Below, one piece after another: positions 17,903-26,676 of a DNA stretch of 64,000 nucleotides. Under the pieces are notes generated by a model. The model did not search any database. It was not told the origin of the DNA and was given only the letters and a program-made list of their open reading frames with translations. The stretch is from assembly GCF_002214185.1 (NCBI RefSeq), contig NZ_CP022161.1:7385486-7449485 (forward strand), given 5' to 3'. Position numbers and translations under genes: made by a program. The stretch comes from Streptomyces capitiformicae (GTDB lineage: Bacteria > Actinomycetota > Actinomycetes > Streptomycetales > Streptomycetaceae). Positions within the stretch are counted from its first letter, which is position 1. Each line of letters opens with the position of its first letter.

Positions 17903-19702
17903 TCAGCGCTTGGCATATTCGCGGAAGCCACGGCCGGTCTTGCGGCCGAGGCAGCCCGCGGCCACCAGGTGCTCAAGGAGGGGCGCCGGGGCCAGCCCCG
18001 GGTCGCGGAACTCGCGGTGCAGCACCTTCTCGATGGCCAGCGAGACATCGAGCCCGACCACGTCCAGCAGTTCGAACGGCCCCATCGGGTAGCCGCCGCC
18101 CAGCTTCATGGCCGCGTCGATGTCGTCCAGCGAGGCGTAGTGCTCCTGGACCATCTTGATCGCGTTGTTCAGGTACGGGAACAGCAGCGCGTTCACGATG
18201 AAACCGGCCCGGTCGCCGCAGTCCACCGGATGCTTGCGGACCTTCGCGCACAGCTCGCGGACCGTCGCGTGGACGTCATCCGCGGTCAGGACCGTGCGGA
18301 CCACCTCGACGAGCTTCATCGCCGGGGCCGGATTGAAGAAGTGCATGCCGATCACGTCCTGCGGGCGCGAGGTGGCGCGGGCGCAGGCGACGACGGGCAG
18401 CGAGGACGTGGTGGTGGCGAGGATCGCGCCCGGCTTGCAGACCTTGTCGAAGGTCGCGAACAGCTGCCGCTTGACCTCGAGATCCTCGGCCACCGCCTCC
18501 AACGCCAGGTCGACGTCCGCGAACGCGTCGTACGAGCCCGCCGGGGTGATCCGGTCCAGGGCCTCGGCGGCGGACTCGACCGTCATCCGCCCCTTGTCGA
18601 CAGAGCGCGAAAGCGACTTGCCGATACGGGCCTTGGCGGCCTGCGCCTTCTCCTCGCTGCGCGCGGCCAGCACGACCTCGTACCCGGCCTTCGCGAACAC
18701 TTCGGCGATCCCCGACGCCATGGTCCCGGAGCCCGCGACACCCACCGAACGGACGGTGCGGCCGGCGACCGTGGCCACCCCCTCCAGCGGCGTCAGCGCG
18801 TCCCGCACGACGGTGGCGGAGCCGGGAGCCTCGTACGTGTAGAAGCCGCGCCCCGACTTACGGCCGGTCAGGCCCGCCCCGCTGAGTTGCTTGAGGATCG
18901 GCGCCGGCGCGTGCAGCCGGTCGCGCGAGGCCGCGTACATGGCCTCCAGGACCGTACGCGCGGTGTCGACGCCGATCAGGTCGAGCAGGGCCAGCGGGCC
19001 CATCGGCAGACCGCAGCCGAGCCGCATCGCCGCGTCGATGTCCTCGCGGGAGGCGTACTTGGCCTCGTACATCGCGGCGGCCTGGTTCAGGTAACCGAAC
19101 AGCAGCCCGTCTGCGACGAAACCGGGCCGGTCGCCGACCGCGACGGGCTCCTTGCCCAGATCGAGGGCGAGATCCGTGACGGCGGCCACGGCCTGCGGCG
19201 CCGTCAACACCGAGGAGACGACCTCGACCAGCTTCATCGCGGGCGCCGGATTGAAGAAGTGCAGCCCGAGGACGCGCTCGGGGCGTGCCGAGTCGGCGGC
19301 GAGACGCGTGACGGACAGGGCGTTCGTCCCGGTGGCCAGGACGGTCTCGGGGCGGACGATCGAGTCCAGTTCCCGGAAGATCTGCTGTTTGATCTCGTAC
19401 GACTCCGGGACGACCTCGATCACCAGGTCGGCGTCGGCGGCGGCGCGCAGATCGGTGAAGGTGCGGAAGCGGGCGAGGACGTCGCCGCGCTCCCGCTCCG
19501 TGAGCCGTCCGCGGCCCACGGCGCGCTCGGTCGCGGCCTCCAGCGCGACGACGGCACGACCGGCCGCCGCCTCGCTGATGTCGATGCCGATGACCTCGCG
19601 GCCGGCCCGGGTGAGCACCTCGGCGATACCGGTACCCATGGTGCCGAGGCCGACCACGGCAATGGTCTTCAGGGGAGAGACGGGGGACAGGGGAGTGGCC
19701 AT
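17903..19702 (-). CDS. Double-domain 3-hydroxyacyl-CoA dehydrogenase
   Basis: 599 aa made of two complete 3-hydroxyacyl-CoA dehydrogenase units in tandem. Each has a Rossmann GxGxxG (VVGLGTMGTGIAE at 17, VAGSGTMASGIAE at about 325), the HFFNPAPAMKLVEV segment, and a C-terminal GRGF(Y/R). Unit 1 covers about 1-300 and unit 2 about 315-599. The family interconverts acetoacetyl-CoA and 3-hydroxybutyryl-CoA with NAD(P)H, one step before crotonyl-CoA, so it could supply the EMC pathway. ATG 19702 directly precedes the first nucleotide-binding strand. The 181-bp gap to tetR (17722-17902) shows nothing I could assign. Confidence 0.92.
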   Translation of the reverse strand: MATPLSPVSPLKTIAVVGLGTMGTGIAEVLTRAGREVIGIDISEAAAGRAVVALEAATERAVGRGRLTERERGDVLARFRTFTDLRAAADADLVIEVVPESYEIKQQIFRELDSIVRPETVLATGTNALSVTRLAADSARPERVLGLHFFNPAPAMKLVEVVSSVLTAPQAVAAVTDLALDLGKEPVAVGDRPGFVADGLLFGYLNQAAAMYEAKYASREDIDAAMRLGCGLPMGPLALLDLIGVDTARTVLEAMYAASRDRLHAPAPILKQLSGAGLTGRKSGRGFYTYEAPGSATVVRDALTPLEGVATVAGRTVRSVGVAGSGTMASGIAEVFAKAGYEVVLAARSEEKAQAAKARIGKSLSRSVDKGRMTVESAAEALDRITPAGSYDAFADVDLALEAVAEDLEVKRQLFATFDKVCKPGAILATTTSSLPVVACARATSRPQDVIGMHFFNPAPAMKLVEVVRTVLTADDVHATVRELCAKVRKHPVDCGDRAGFIVNALLFPYLNNAIKMVQEHYASLDDIDAAMKLGGGYPMGPFELLDVVGLDVSLAIEKVLHREFRDPGLAPAPLLEHLVAAGCLGRKTGRGFREYAKR

Positions 19703-20006
19703 CGCGGAACTCCAGGAATGAGGGTGACGACTGAGGGAGGAGCGCGCCCTGGGGCGCGCACACGCCCAGGGGGAACGGCTGAACCGACCGGCCCTGTCCC
19801 GAGGCCGAGTCGTACTGGTACTCCAGGTACCGAATACTCAGGTACCGAACCGACTGCGCTCACGAAGGCCGCGTCACCAAACCGCCGTAAGCCAATACGA
19901 GTGGGTCACTCGCTCGTCTGAGCTTAACCGGTGGGTAACGAGCGCGCCAGCCCTCGGGTTTGTGATGTACGTCCCCGAAGGACGGCCGCGCCCGTACGCT
20001 CGGGGT
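19703..20006. promoter_or_regulatory. Divergent promoter region with an 11-bp direct repeat
   Basis: This 304-bp gap lies between the dehydrogenase (-) and the HEAT gene (+). CAGGTACCGAA occurs twice, at 19824-19834 and 19839-19849 (15-bp period), each containing the palindrome GGTACC; a third GGTAC lies at 19818. These are plausible regulator sites for the dehydrogenase. No promoter hexamers were assigned. Confidence 0.4.
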
Positions 20007-20582
20007 ATGGACGAAGAGTTGCGATCACTCACGGAACGTGTGCGGGGCGAGTCGGGGGGCGCCGCCGGGTACGAGCGGCTTGTCGTGACCGACAGCACGG
20101 ATGAGCTGGCGGCCGTCCTGACCGAGCCCGGACAGCCGCTGTGGGCGCGGGAGTTGGCCGCGTTCCGGTTGGGCGTCGCGGGGGACCGACGGGCCTTCGA
20201 GGCGCTCGTCCTGCTGCTCAATCACCGGGATCCGCCGCGATGCGCTTCCGCGGCGTACGCCCTGGCCCGACTCGCGGACCCGCGCACCGCCCGCGCGGCG
20301 GCCGCCCTCGCCACGAATGAGCTACGGGTCGCCTATGCCCTGCATCCGGTACGGCTGCTCGTCGAGCTTCGTGCGCCCGAGGCTGTGCCGGCGCTGATCA
20401 CCACGCTCCAGCGGAGGCTGCGGCCGCATGACCCGTACCGCCGGGTCGCTCTCGCGTGCGTGGAGGGGCTGGGGGCTCTGGGGGATGCCCGGGCCAGGCC
20501 CGTGTTGAACGAGGCGCTCGCTCATCCGAACCTCGCCGAGGCGGCGGTGCGCGCGTTGGCCCGGATTCCGAAACAGAGGTAG
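20007..20582 (+). CDS. HEAT-repeat protein
   Basis: 191 aa, almost entirely helical, with about four HEAT-like pairs. Examples are WARELAAFRLGVAGDRRAFEAL and CASAAYALARLADPRTARA, then ALACVEGLGALGDARARPVL. HEAT solenoids bind proteins; no catalytic motif is present and the partner is unknown. ATG 20007 is chosen because the conserved-looking helix starts there; an upstream in-frame ATG at 19962 lacks a good ribosome binding site. It faces the aminopeptidase gene across a strong shared terminator. Confidence 0.75.
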   Translation: MDEELRSLTERVRGESGGAAGYERLVVTDSTDELAAVLTEPGQPLWARELAAFRLGVAGDRRAFEALVLLLNHRDPPRCASAAYALARLADPRTARAAAALATNELRVAYALHPVRLLVELRAPEAVPALITTLQRRLRPHDPYRRVALACVEGLGALGDARARPVLNEALAHPNLAEAAVRALARIPKQR

Positions 20583-20584
20583 GG

Positions 20585-20624
20585 CCGTGGGAGTCCTGCC
20601 GGTGTGTCGGCGGGACTCCCACGG
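20585..20624. terminator. Bidirectional terminator between convergent genes
   Basis: A 17-bp stem with one G-T pair (20585-20601 with 20608-20624) and loop GTGTGT. It fits between the HEAT stop (20582) and the peptidase stop (20631). Confidence 0.8.
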
Positions 20625-20630
20625 GTGGGT

Positions 20631-22202
20631 TCAGCCGCGGAAGCCGAGCAGGCCGTGCAGCGTCGAACCCCGTGCGGAGGTGGGCGCGTCCTTGTCGCTC
20701 AGGGGCTTCGGGTCCGGCAGCTTCGCGCAGACCGCGTCGGCCTCGCCGCCGCCGCGGGGTACCGTGCCGTCGGACAGGTAGGCCGCCAGGTGTTTGTCCA
20801 GGCAGGTGTTGCCGCTGAGGGTGATGCCGTGGTTTCCGCCGCCCTCCTCGACCACCAGGCTGGAGCCGCGCAGGAGGTGGTGGGTGATGGCGCCGCCCTC
20901 GTACGGGGTGGCCGCATCGTCCGTGGCCTGGAAGATCAGCACCGGCGGCAGCGCGGTGTTGGAGATGTCCACGGCGGTGCGGGACTCGGTGGGCCAGAAG
21001 GCGCAGGGTGCGTTGTACCAGGCGTTGTTCCAGGTCATGAATGGCGCCTTCTCGTACACCTCCCAGTTGTCGTCGCGCCAGGTGCCCCAGTCGCGCGGCC
21101 AGTGCGCGTCACGGCACTGCACCGCGGCGTAGACGCTGTAGCCGTTGTCGCCCTCCCCGTCGACGGCACCGAAGTTCTCGTACGCCTCGACCAGTGGGTC
21201 GTCGTCCTTCTTGTTCACGTAGGCCGCGAACGCGTCGGCGAGGAAGGGCCAGTAGCCGTTGTAGTAGCCGCCCGGCATGAAGGTGTCCTCCAACTCGGAG
21301 GGGCCCACCTTGCCGTCCGCGGGCTTCTTGGCCAGCGCCGACCGCATCGCGTACCACTTGGCCTCGATCTTCTCCGGATCGGTGCCGAGCTTGTAGGTCT
21401 TGTCGTGCTTGGCGATCCAGGCCATCAGGGCCCGGTGGCGGTCGTTGAAGGCGTAGTCCTGCCGGAGGTTGTCCTCGTACCAGACCCCCGTGGCGTCGAC
21501 GACGGAGTCCAGCACCGCCCGCCGTACGCGGTTCGGGAAGAGCTTGCCGTACACGGCGCCGAGATAGGTGCCGTACGAGTACCCGAAGTAGTTGATCTGC
21601 CGGGCGCCGAGGGCCTCGCGGATGGCGTCCATGTCCTTGACCGCGCTGATCGTGTCGATGTACGGCAGCACGTCCGCGTACTTCGTGGCGCAGGCCTTGG
21701 CGAAGGACCGGGCGCGGTTCAGGTTGGCCTGCTCGGTCTTCGCTGTCGTCGGCAGGGAGTTGGGGCGCACCGTCGAGAAGTAGTCCGACTTGCAGTCGAG
21801 GGCGGGCTTGCTGGCGCCGACGCCACGCGGGTCGAAGCCGATGACGTCGTACTGCGCCGCCACCTTCTTCGGCAGCGTGGACGCGACGAATCCGGCGAGC
21901 GTGATCCCGCTGCCGCCGGGGCCGCCCGGGTTGACCAGCAGGGGCCCCTGGTACTTCTTCGCGGTGTGCGGGACACGGGAGAGTGCGATCGTGATGTTCC
22001 GGCCCCGCGGATTGTCGTGGTCCAGCGGCACCTTCAGGGACGCGCACTGGAGCGTGGGGTAGTCAGTGGTGGCGCACTTCTTCCAGGCGAGTTTCGCCAC
22101 CGGTGCGGCCGCTGAGCGGGCGTTCGCGTCGGCCGGGACGGACGTGACCATCCCGGCCAACACGGCGACGGCACCGCTCAGAGCGGCTGCGCGTTTCTTC
22201 AT
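20631..22202 (-). CDS. Secreted alpha/beta-hydrolase, tripeptidyl aminopeptidase-like
   Basis: 523 aa. It starts at ATG 22202 with GGGAGG 7 nt upstream. The first 30 or so residues form a Sec signal peptide (MKKR, then an Ala/Val-rich core and a likely cleavage after ADA/NAR), with no lipobox Cys. The alpha/beta-hydrolase shows NPGGPGGSG (oxyanion loop), the nucleophile in GYSYGT, the Asp in FQATDDAATPYEG, and His in GGGNHGIT. This matches the Tap/SlpD/SlpE family of Streptomyces secreted aminopeptidases, which remove short peptides from protein N-termini. Single gene on the minus strand. Confidence 0.88.
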   Translation of the reverse strand: MKKRAAALSGAVAVLAGMVTSVPADANARSAAAPVAKLAWKKCATTDYPTLQCASLKVPLDHDNPRGRNITIALSRVPHTAKKYQGPLLVNPGGPGGSGITLAGFVASTLPKKVAAQYDVIGFDPRGVGASKPALDCKSDYFSTVRPNSLPTTAKTEQANLNRARSFAKACATKYADVLPYIDTISAVKDMDAIREALGARQINYFGYSYGTYLGAVYGKLFPNRVRRAVLDSVVDATGVWYEDNLRQDYAFNDRHRALMAWIAKHDKTYKLGTDPEKIEAKWYAMRSALAKKPADGKVGPSELEDTFMPGGYYNGYWPFLADAFAAYVNKKDDDPLVEAYENFGAVDGEGDNGYSVYAAVQCRDAHWPRDWGTWRDDNWEVYEKAPFMTWNNAWYNAPCAFWPTESRTAVDISNTALPPVLIFQATDDAATPYEGGAITHHLLRGSSLVVEEGGGNHGITLSGNTCLDKHLAAYLSDGTVPRGGGEADAVCAKLPDPKPLSDKDAPTSARGSTLHGLLGFRG

Positions 22203-22348
22203 CGTCAGGCCTCCCAGGACGGAGGATTTCGAGCCGTGCACGCCACGGCCTTCGTCGCATCGTCCCGGAATGCGTGCCTGGAGGAACCCGTTCTGCCGAG
22301 ACTTGACCCCATCGGGGAGTTGGAAGCGTCCGGATGACCCCGGAAGCG

Positions 22349-23392
22349 TCAGAGAAGGGTCAGCTGGGTCGGTGCCGACTCCGCCGCCGGCTGCGGCGGT
22401 GCCGACTCGGGCAGCGGGATCCTTCTCGGCAGCTCAGAGGCCCTCGGCCCCATGCCGTACTCCCGCGCCAGTTCGTGGACCTGACGGGTGATCCGCCGCT
22501 GGTACCACTTCGGGGCGTACGCGCCCTCCGCGTACAGCCGCTCGTAACGGCGTACGAGATACGGGTGATGGCGCTCAAGCCACGCCATGTACCACTCGCG
22601 TGCGCCGGGCCGCAGATGCAGCACCAGCGGGGTCACGGAGGTGGCCCCGGAGGCGGCGATCGCCCGTACGGTGGCGCGCAGCCGGTCGGGGTGGTCGCTG
22701 AGGAAGGGGAGCACGGGGGCCATCAGCACTCCGCAGCCGATGCCGTGGTCGGCGAAGGTGCGCACGATGTCCAGCCGGCGCTCGGGCGCGGGCGTGCCCG
22801 GCTCGACGGTGCGCCACAGTTCCTGGTCGGTGAAGCCGACGGAGACGGATATCCCGACCTCGGTGACCTCCGCGGCCTGCCGGATGAGGTCGAGGTCGCG
22901 CAGGATCAGCGTGCCCTTGGTCAGGATCGAGAAGGGGTTCGCGTGGTCGCGCAGGGCGGCGATGATGCCCGGCATCAGGCGGTAGCGGCCCTCGGCGCGC
23001 TGGTAGCAGTCCACGTTGGTGCCCATGGCGATGTGCTCGCCGTGCCAGCGTGGTGAGGCCAGCTGGCGGCGCAGCAGCTCGGGCGCGTTGATCTTCACCA
23101 CGATCTGCGAGTCGAAGTCGAGGCCGGTGTCGAGGTCCAGGTAGCTGTGGGTCTTGCGGGCGAAGCAGTAGACGCACGCGTGCGTGCAGCCCCGATAAGG
23201 GTTCACCGTCCATTCGAACGGCATCCGGGAGGCTCCGGGCACCCGGTTCAGGATCGTCTTCGCCCGGACTTCGTGAAACGTCATGCCTCGGAACTCGGGG
23301 GTGTCGAAGGTGCGGCTCGTCACCGCCTCCGCGCCGAACAGCGCGGCGTCCCGGGCCGTGGCGGGGTTCTCGGCCAGATGGTTCCAGCGCAT
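22349..23392 (-). CDS. Radical SAM protein, Rv2578c family
   Basis: 347 aa. The 4Fe-4S ligand motif appears as C-T-H-A-C-V-Y-C, preceded by NPYRG, which is the typical radical SAM signature. Downstream come GTNVDCYQRAE and ILTKGTLILRDLDLI, which resemble spore photoproduct lyase-like and Rv2578c proteins. The reaction is unknown; relatives are annotated only as radical SAM. ATG 23392 has GAGGAGG 6 nt upstream, and longer frames begin outside the domain. Single gene; its promoter should lie in the 209-bp divergent gap 23393-23601. Confidence 0.88.
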   Translation of the reverse strand: MRWNHLAENPATARDAALFGAEAVTSRTFDTPEFRGMTFHEVRAKTILNRVPGASRMPFEWTVNPYRGCTHACVYCFARKTHSYLDLDTGLDFDSQIVVKINAPELLRRQLASPRWHGEHIAMGTNVDCYQRAEGRYRLMPGIIAALRDHANPFSILTKGTLILRDLDLIRQAAEVTEVGISVSVGFTDQELWRTVEPGTPAPERRLDIVRTFADHGIGCGVLMAPVLPFLSDHPDRLRATVRAIAASGATSVTPLVLHLRPGAREWYMAWLERHHPYLVRRYERLYAEGAYAPKWYQRRITRQVHELAREYGMGPRASELPRRIPLPESAPPQPAAESAPTQLTLL

Positions 23393-23601
23393 GGACGCCT
23401 CCTCGGTTGCTCTGCGCCCCAGAATAGAACAAGCGTTCCCTTGATCGTGCGAACTGGTTTTCGAGCATCGTGTGGAGGTCTCGCCGAGCCGTCCCCGAGC
23501 CCGCCGCTCCGGGCCGTTCGGGCACCCCGATTTGGGCCGTCCGGCCGGGTGGTGGTTGGCTTTCCGCACACCCCCGAGTTACCGAGTGCTGGAGGAACGC
23601 A

Positions 23602-24045
23602 ATGGCGCAGGTCGAGGCCACGACGGAGCGAATCGTCGCGGCGGACGCGGAGACGGTGTTCGACACCCTGGCCGACTACAGCGGCGAGCGGGGGAAGATG
23701 CTGCCCGAGCACTTCAGCGAGTACGAGGTGCGCGAGGGCGGCGACGGCGAGGGCACCCTCGTCCACTGGAAGCTCCAGGCCACCAGCAAGCGCGTCCGCG
23801 ACTGTCTCCTGGAAGTCACCGAGCCCTCCGACGGTGAGCTCGTCGAGAAGGACCGCAACTCCTCCATGGTCACCGTCTGGCGGGTCACCCCGGCCGGCGA
23901 GGGCAAGTCCCGTGTCGTCGTGACCACCACCTGGCAGGGCGCCGGCGGCATCGGCGGCTTCTTCGAGAAGACCTTCGCCCCCAAGGGCCTCGGCCGCATC
24001 TACGACGCCCTCCTCGCCAACCTCGCCGCCGAGGTCGAGAAGTAG
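23602..24045 (+). CDS. SRPBCC-family (polyketide cyclase/START-like) protein
   Basis: 147 aa. It has an SRPBCC fold pattern: an N-terminal strand (VEATTERIVAADAETVFDTLADY), central strands with TLVHWKLQA, VTVWRVTPA and RVVVTTTW, and a long C-terminal helix. These domains make a hydrophobic pocket for lipids or small aromatics. No catalytic residues can be assigned and no substrate is suggested by neighbours. ATG 23602 is preceded by GGAGG 6 nt upstream. Confidence 0.78.
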   Translation: MAQVEATTERIVAADAETVFDTLADYSGERGKMLPEHFSEYEVREGGDGEGTLVHWKLQATSKRVRDCLLEVTEPSDGELVEKDRNSSMVTVWRVTPAGEGKSRVVVTTTWQGAGGIGGFFEKTFAPKGLGRIYDALLANLAAEVEK

Positions 24046-24136
24046 GTCCGCTCAACGGGCAACAGAGCCGGGCGTGTTGCCGCCCTCACCAGTTCGAGTG
24101 GATCTGTGTGGCGCTCCCCGGAATGCCGTAACTCGC

Positions 24137-24186
24137 CGCACTTGCCGACAGTTGCCGCTTAACGCGGCAATTGTGCGGTAAGTGCG
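24137..24186 (+). promoter_or_regulatory. Nested inverted repeats upstream of the MFS gene (candidate operator)
   Basis: Inner dyad TTGCCGC-TTAAC-GCGGCAA (24152-24170), flanked by an outer arm pair CGCACTTGCCG (24137-24147) and CGGTAAGTGCG (24176-24186, one mismatch) with nearly the same centre. It ends 18 bp before the MFS start codon, just where a repressor would block transcription. No regulator gene is adjacent. Confidence 0.55.
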
Positions 24187-24204
24187 ACGAGGAGAGCGGT
24201 ACGC

Positions 24205-26496
24205 ATGAGCGCGATCACACTGGTGAAGGACGAACCGGCCACCACCCCCGCACCACCACCGGCCGTCGATCCTCCCCGACTCGAGCCGCGCCGCGTGCGG
24301 TTGGTCTTCTTCGCCCTCATGCTCGCGCTGCTCCTCGCCGCGCTGGAGCAGATGATCGTGGCCACCGCCCTCCCGGGAATCGTCGGCGAGCTGCACGGCG
24401 CGGACCGGATGTCCTGGGCGATCACCGCATACCTGCTCACCGCCACCGTCGGACTGCCCATCCACGGCAGGCTCAGCGAACGCCGTGGCCGCAAGGGCGT
24501 CTTCCAGTTCGCGATCCTGGTCTTCGTGATCGGCTCCGCGCTCGCCGGCTCCGCACAGACGATGGACCAGCTCATCGCCTTCCGGGCGCTCCAGGGCGTC
24601 GGCGCGGGCGGTCTCATGATCGGCGTCCAGGCGATCATCGCCGAGATCGTGCCGCCCGCTGCACGCGGCCGCTTCATGGGCCTGGTCGGCGCCGCGTTCG
24701 CACTCGCCTCCCTCACCGGCCCGCTCCTCGGGGGCTACTTCACGGACCACCTCTCCTGGCGGTGGTGCTTCTACGTCAACGTGCCCTTCGGTCTCATCAC
24801 TCTGGCCGTCGTCACCCTCGCGCTGAAACTGCCGAAAACCACCGCCCCCAGAGGGCGTTTCGACGTGGTCGGCGCGCTGCTGCTGACCGTCGCCTCCACC
24901 TGCCTGGTACTGTCGGCCGGTTGGGGCGGCGACGCGTACGCGTGGGACTCGCGGGTCGTCCTCGGACTCGGCGCCGGGGCGGTGGCGGCGACCGTCCTGT
25001 TCCTCGTCGTCGAACGGTTCGCGGCCGAACCCCTCATGCCCCTGCGGTTGTTCAGGGACCGGGCCTTCGTCGTGACCGGGCTCGTGGGACCGGCCATCGG
25101 CGGCGCGCTCTTCGCGGCCGTCAGCTACCTGCCGGCCTATCTGCAGACCGTGGAGGGGACGTCCGCGACCGAGTCCGGGCTGCTCATGCTGCCGATGCTG
25201 GCCGGCATCGTCGGCGCGTCCGTCGTCTCCGGCCAACTCATCAGCCACACCGGGCACTACAAGACGTACCCGGTCCTCGGCAGCGCCCTCGCCGCCGTCG
25301 GCACGTGGCTGCTGTCCCGCCTGGAGACCGACACCCCCCGGCTGCACTTCGGCCTCTGGTCGGCCGTCCTCGGCACCGGCATCGGCATGGTGATGCCGGT
25401 CCTGATCCTCGCCGTGCAGAGCTCCGTGCGCCCCTCCGACACCGGCAGTGCCACCAACGCCAACAACTACTTCCGGCAGCTGGGCGGGATCGTGGGCGTG
25501 GCCGTCCTCGGCACGCTCCTGACGAACCGGCTCGCCTCGGTGCGCGACGCACCCGCCGAGGCCTACGCCGACGCCGTGCCCCGGATGTTCCTGTACCTCG
25601 TGCCGGTGCTCGTCCTCGGGCTGCTCATCGCCTTCTTCCTCAAGGAGGAACCACTGGTGTCCCACGACGAGGTTCCCGCAGAGCCCCTGCCGCCCGATCG
25701 CATCCCGCAGGCGCGATCCCCGTACGCCACCGGGGTCCCCGTCCGCGGCACGGTCCGGCACCCCGACGGCACCGTCGTGCCCCGGGCCGCGCTCACCCTC
25801 ATCGACTCCACCGGCGGACAGACCGGGCGCGGCGGCAGCGGCGAGGACGGGCGGTACACGCTGCCCACGCCCGGGCCCGGGGCGTATGTGCTGATCGCGG
25901 CCGCGTGCGGCCACCAGCCGCAGGCGGTGAGCGTGACCGTCGGCGAGCATCCCGTCGAGGTCGACATCGTGCTCGACGGCGCGGGGCGGCTGATCGGTGT
26001 GGTGCACACGGCCGACGGCAGGCCGGTGCCCGACGCCACGGTCACGCTCACGGACGTCCACGGTGACGTCGTCGTGACCACGCGCAGCGGCGAGGAGGGC
26101 GAGTACCGCATCACCGACCTGGTCGCCGGCGAGTACACCCTCGCCGCCGGCACCCACTCCTACCGCCCGGCCGCGCTGCCCGTCACCGTCCGGGCCGCCG
26201 GCGAGACCCGCCAGGACATCGAACTCGCCGGGGGCGCCGTCCTGAAGGGCACCGTCCGCGCCGGCGGCGGCCGTCCCGTCGAGGACGCCCGTGTCACCCT
26301 CCTCGACGCCGCCGGAAACGTTGTCGACACCCTCACCACCGGCCTCGACGGAACCTTCCGGTTCGTCGACCTCTCCTCCGGCGAGTACACGGTGATCGCC
26401 ACCGGATACCCACCGGTCGCGACGGTGCTCCAGATCGCCGGTGGCGGCAGCACGGAGCGGGATCTGCAACTGGGGTACCCGGGGTACACGGACTGA
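24205..26496 (+). CDS. DHA2-type MFS multidrug exporter with C-terminal CnaB/carboxypeptidase-regulatory-like domains
   Basis: 763 aa. Residues about 30-485 form a 14-helix drug:H+ antiporter of the EmrB/QacA type: motif A-like GRLSERRGRKG after helix 2 and GPLLGGYF (motif C region) in helix 5. After the last helix (KEEPLVSHDE) comes an unusual 275-residue extension with three repeats of a beta-sandwich pattern. Each contains G-x-V-x(3)-G-x-P-V-x-D-A-x-V-T-L and G-E-Y, as in carboxypeptidase regulatory-like/CnaB domains. A 14-helix exporter would put this tail in the cytoplasm, while such domains are usually outside cells. ATG 24205 follows GAGGAGAG. Substrate unknown. Confidence 0.85.
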   Translation: MSAITLVKDEPATTPAPPPAVDPPRLEPRRVRLVFFALMLALLLAALEQMIVATALPGIVGELHGADRMSWAITAYLLTATVGLPIHGRLSERRGRKGVFQFAILVFVIGSALAGSAQTMDQLIAFRALQGVGAGGLMIGVQAIIAEIVPPAARGRFMGLVGAAFALASLTGPLLGGYFTDHLSWRWCFYVNVPFGLITLAVVTLALKLPKTTAPRGRFDVVGALLLTVASTCLVLSAGWGGDAYAWDSRVVLGLGAGAVAATVLFLVVERFAAEPLMPLRLFRDRAFVVTGLVGPAIGGALFAAVSYLPAYLQTVEGTSATESGLLMLPMLAGIVGASVVSGQLISHTGHYKTYPVLGSALAAVGTWLLSRLETDTPRLHFGLWSAVLGTGIGMVMPVLILAVQSSVRPSDTGSATNANNYFRQLGGIVGVAVLGTLLTNRLASVRDAPAEAYADAVPRMFLYLVPVLVLGLLIAFFLKEEPLVSHDEVPAEPLPPDRIPQARSPYATGVPVRGTVRHPDGTVVPRAALTLIDSTGGQTGRGGSGEDGRYTLPTPGPGAYVLIAAACGHQPQAVSVTVGEHPVEVDIVLDGAGRLIGVVHTADGRPVPDATVTLTDVHGDVVVTTRSGEEGEYRITDLVAGEYTLAAGTHSYRPAALPVTVRAAGETRQDIELAGGAVLKGTVRAGGGRPVEDARVTLLDAAGNVVDTLTTGLDGTFRFVDLSSGEYTVIATGYPPVATVLQIAGGGSTERDLQLGYPGYTD

Positions 26497-26676
26497 GCGT
26501 TGGCCGGCCAAGTGACCAGGGGGGCGCACGAGTGAATCGTGCGCCTCGTGTGCGACCGGCGGTGCGCGGGAGGCTCCTCCTGTGCAATTCGCGTATTGGC
26601 ACACATCGCGACGCTACGCCGCCGTACGGTAGTGGGGGCGCGGCAGATCTTGCCGTGGGGAGAAAGGGCCTTGGCC

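Noticed and set aside
24052..26604. 850-aa open frame antisense to the MFS gene
   Set aside because: Composed of Gly/Asp/His/Arg-rich sequence with no domain; the + frame has 14 helices and family motifs.
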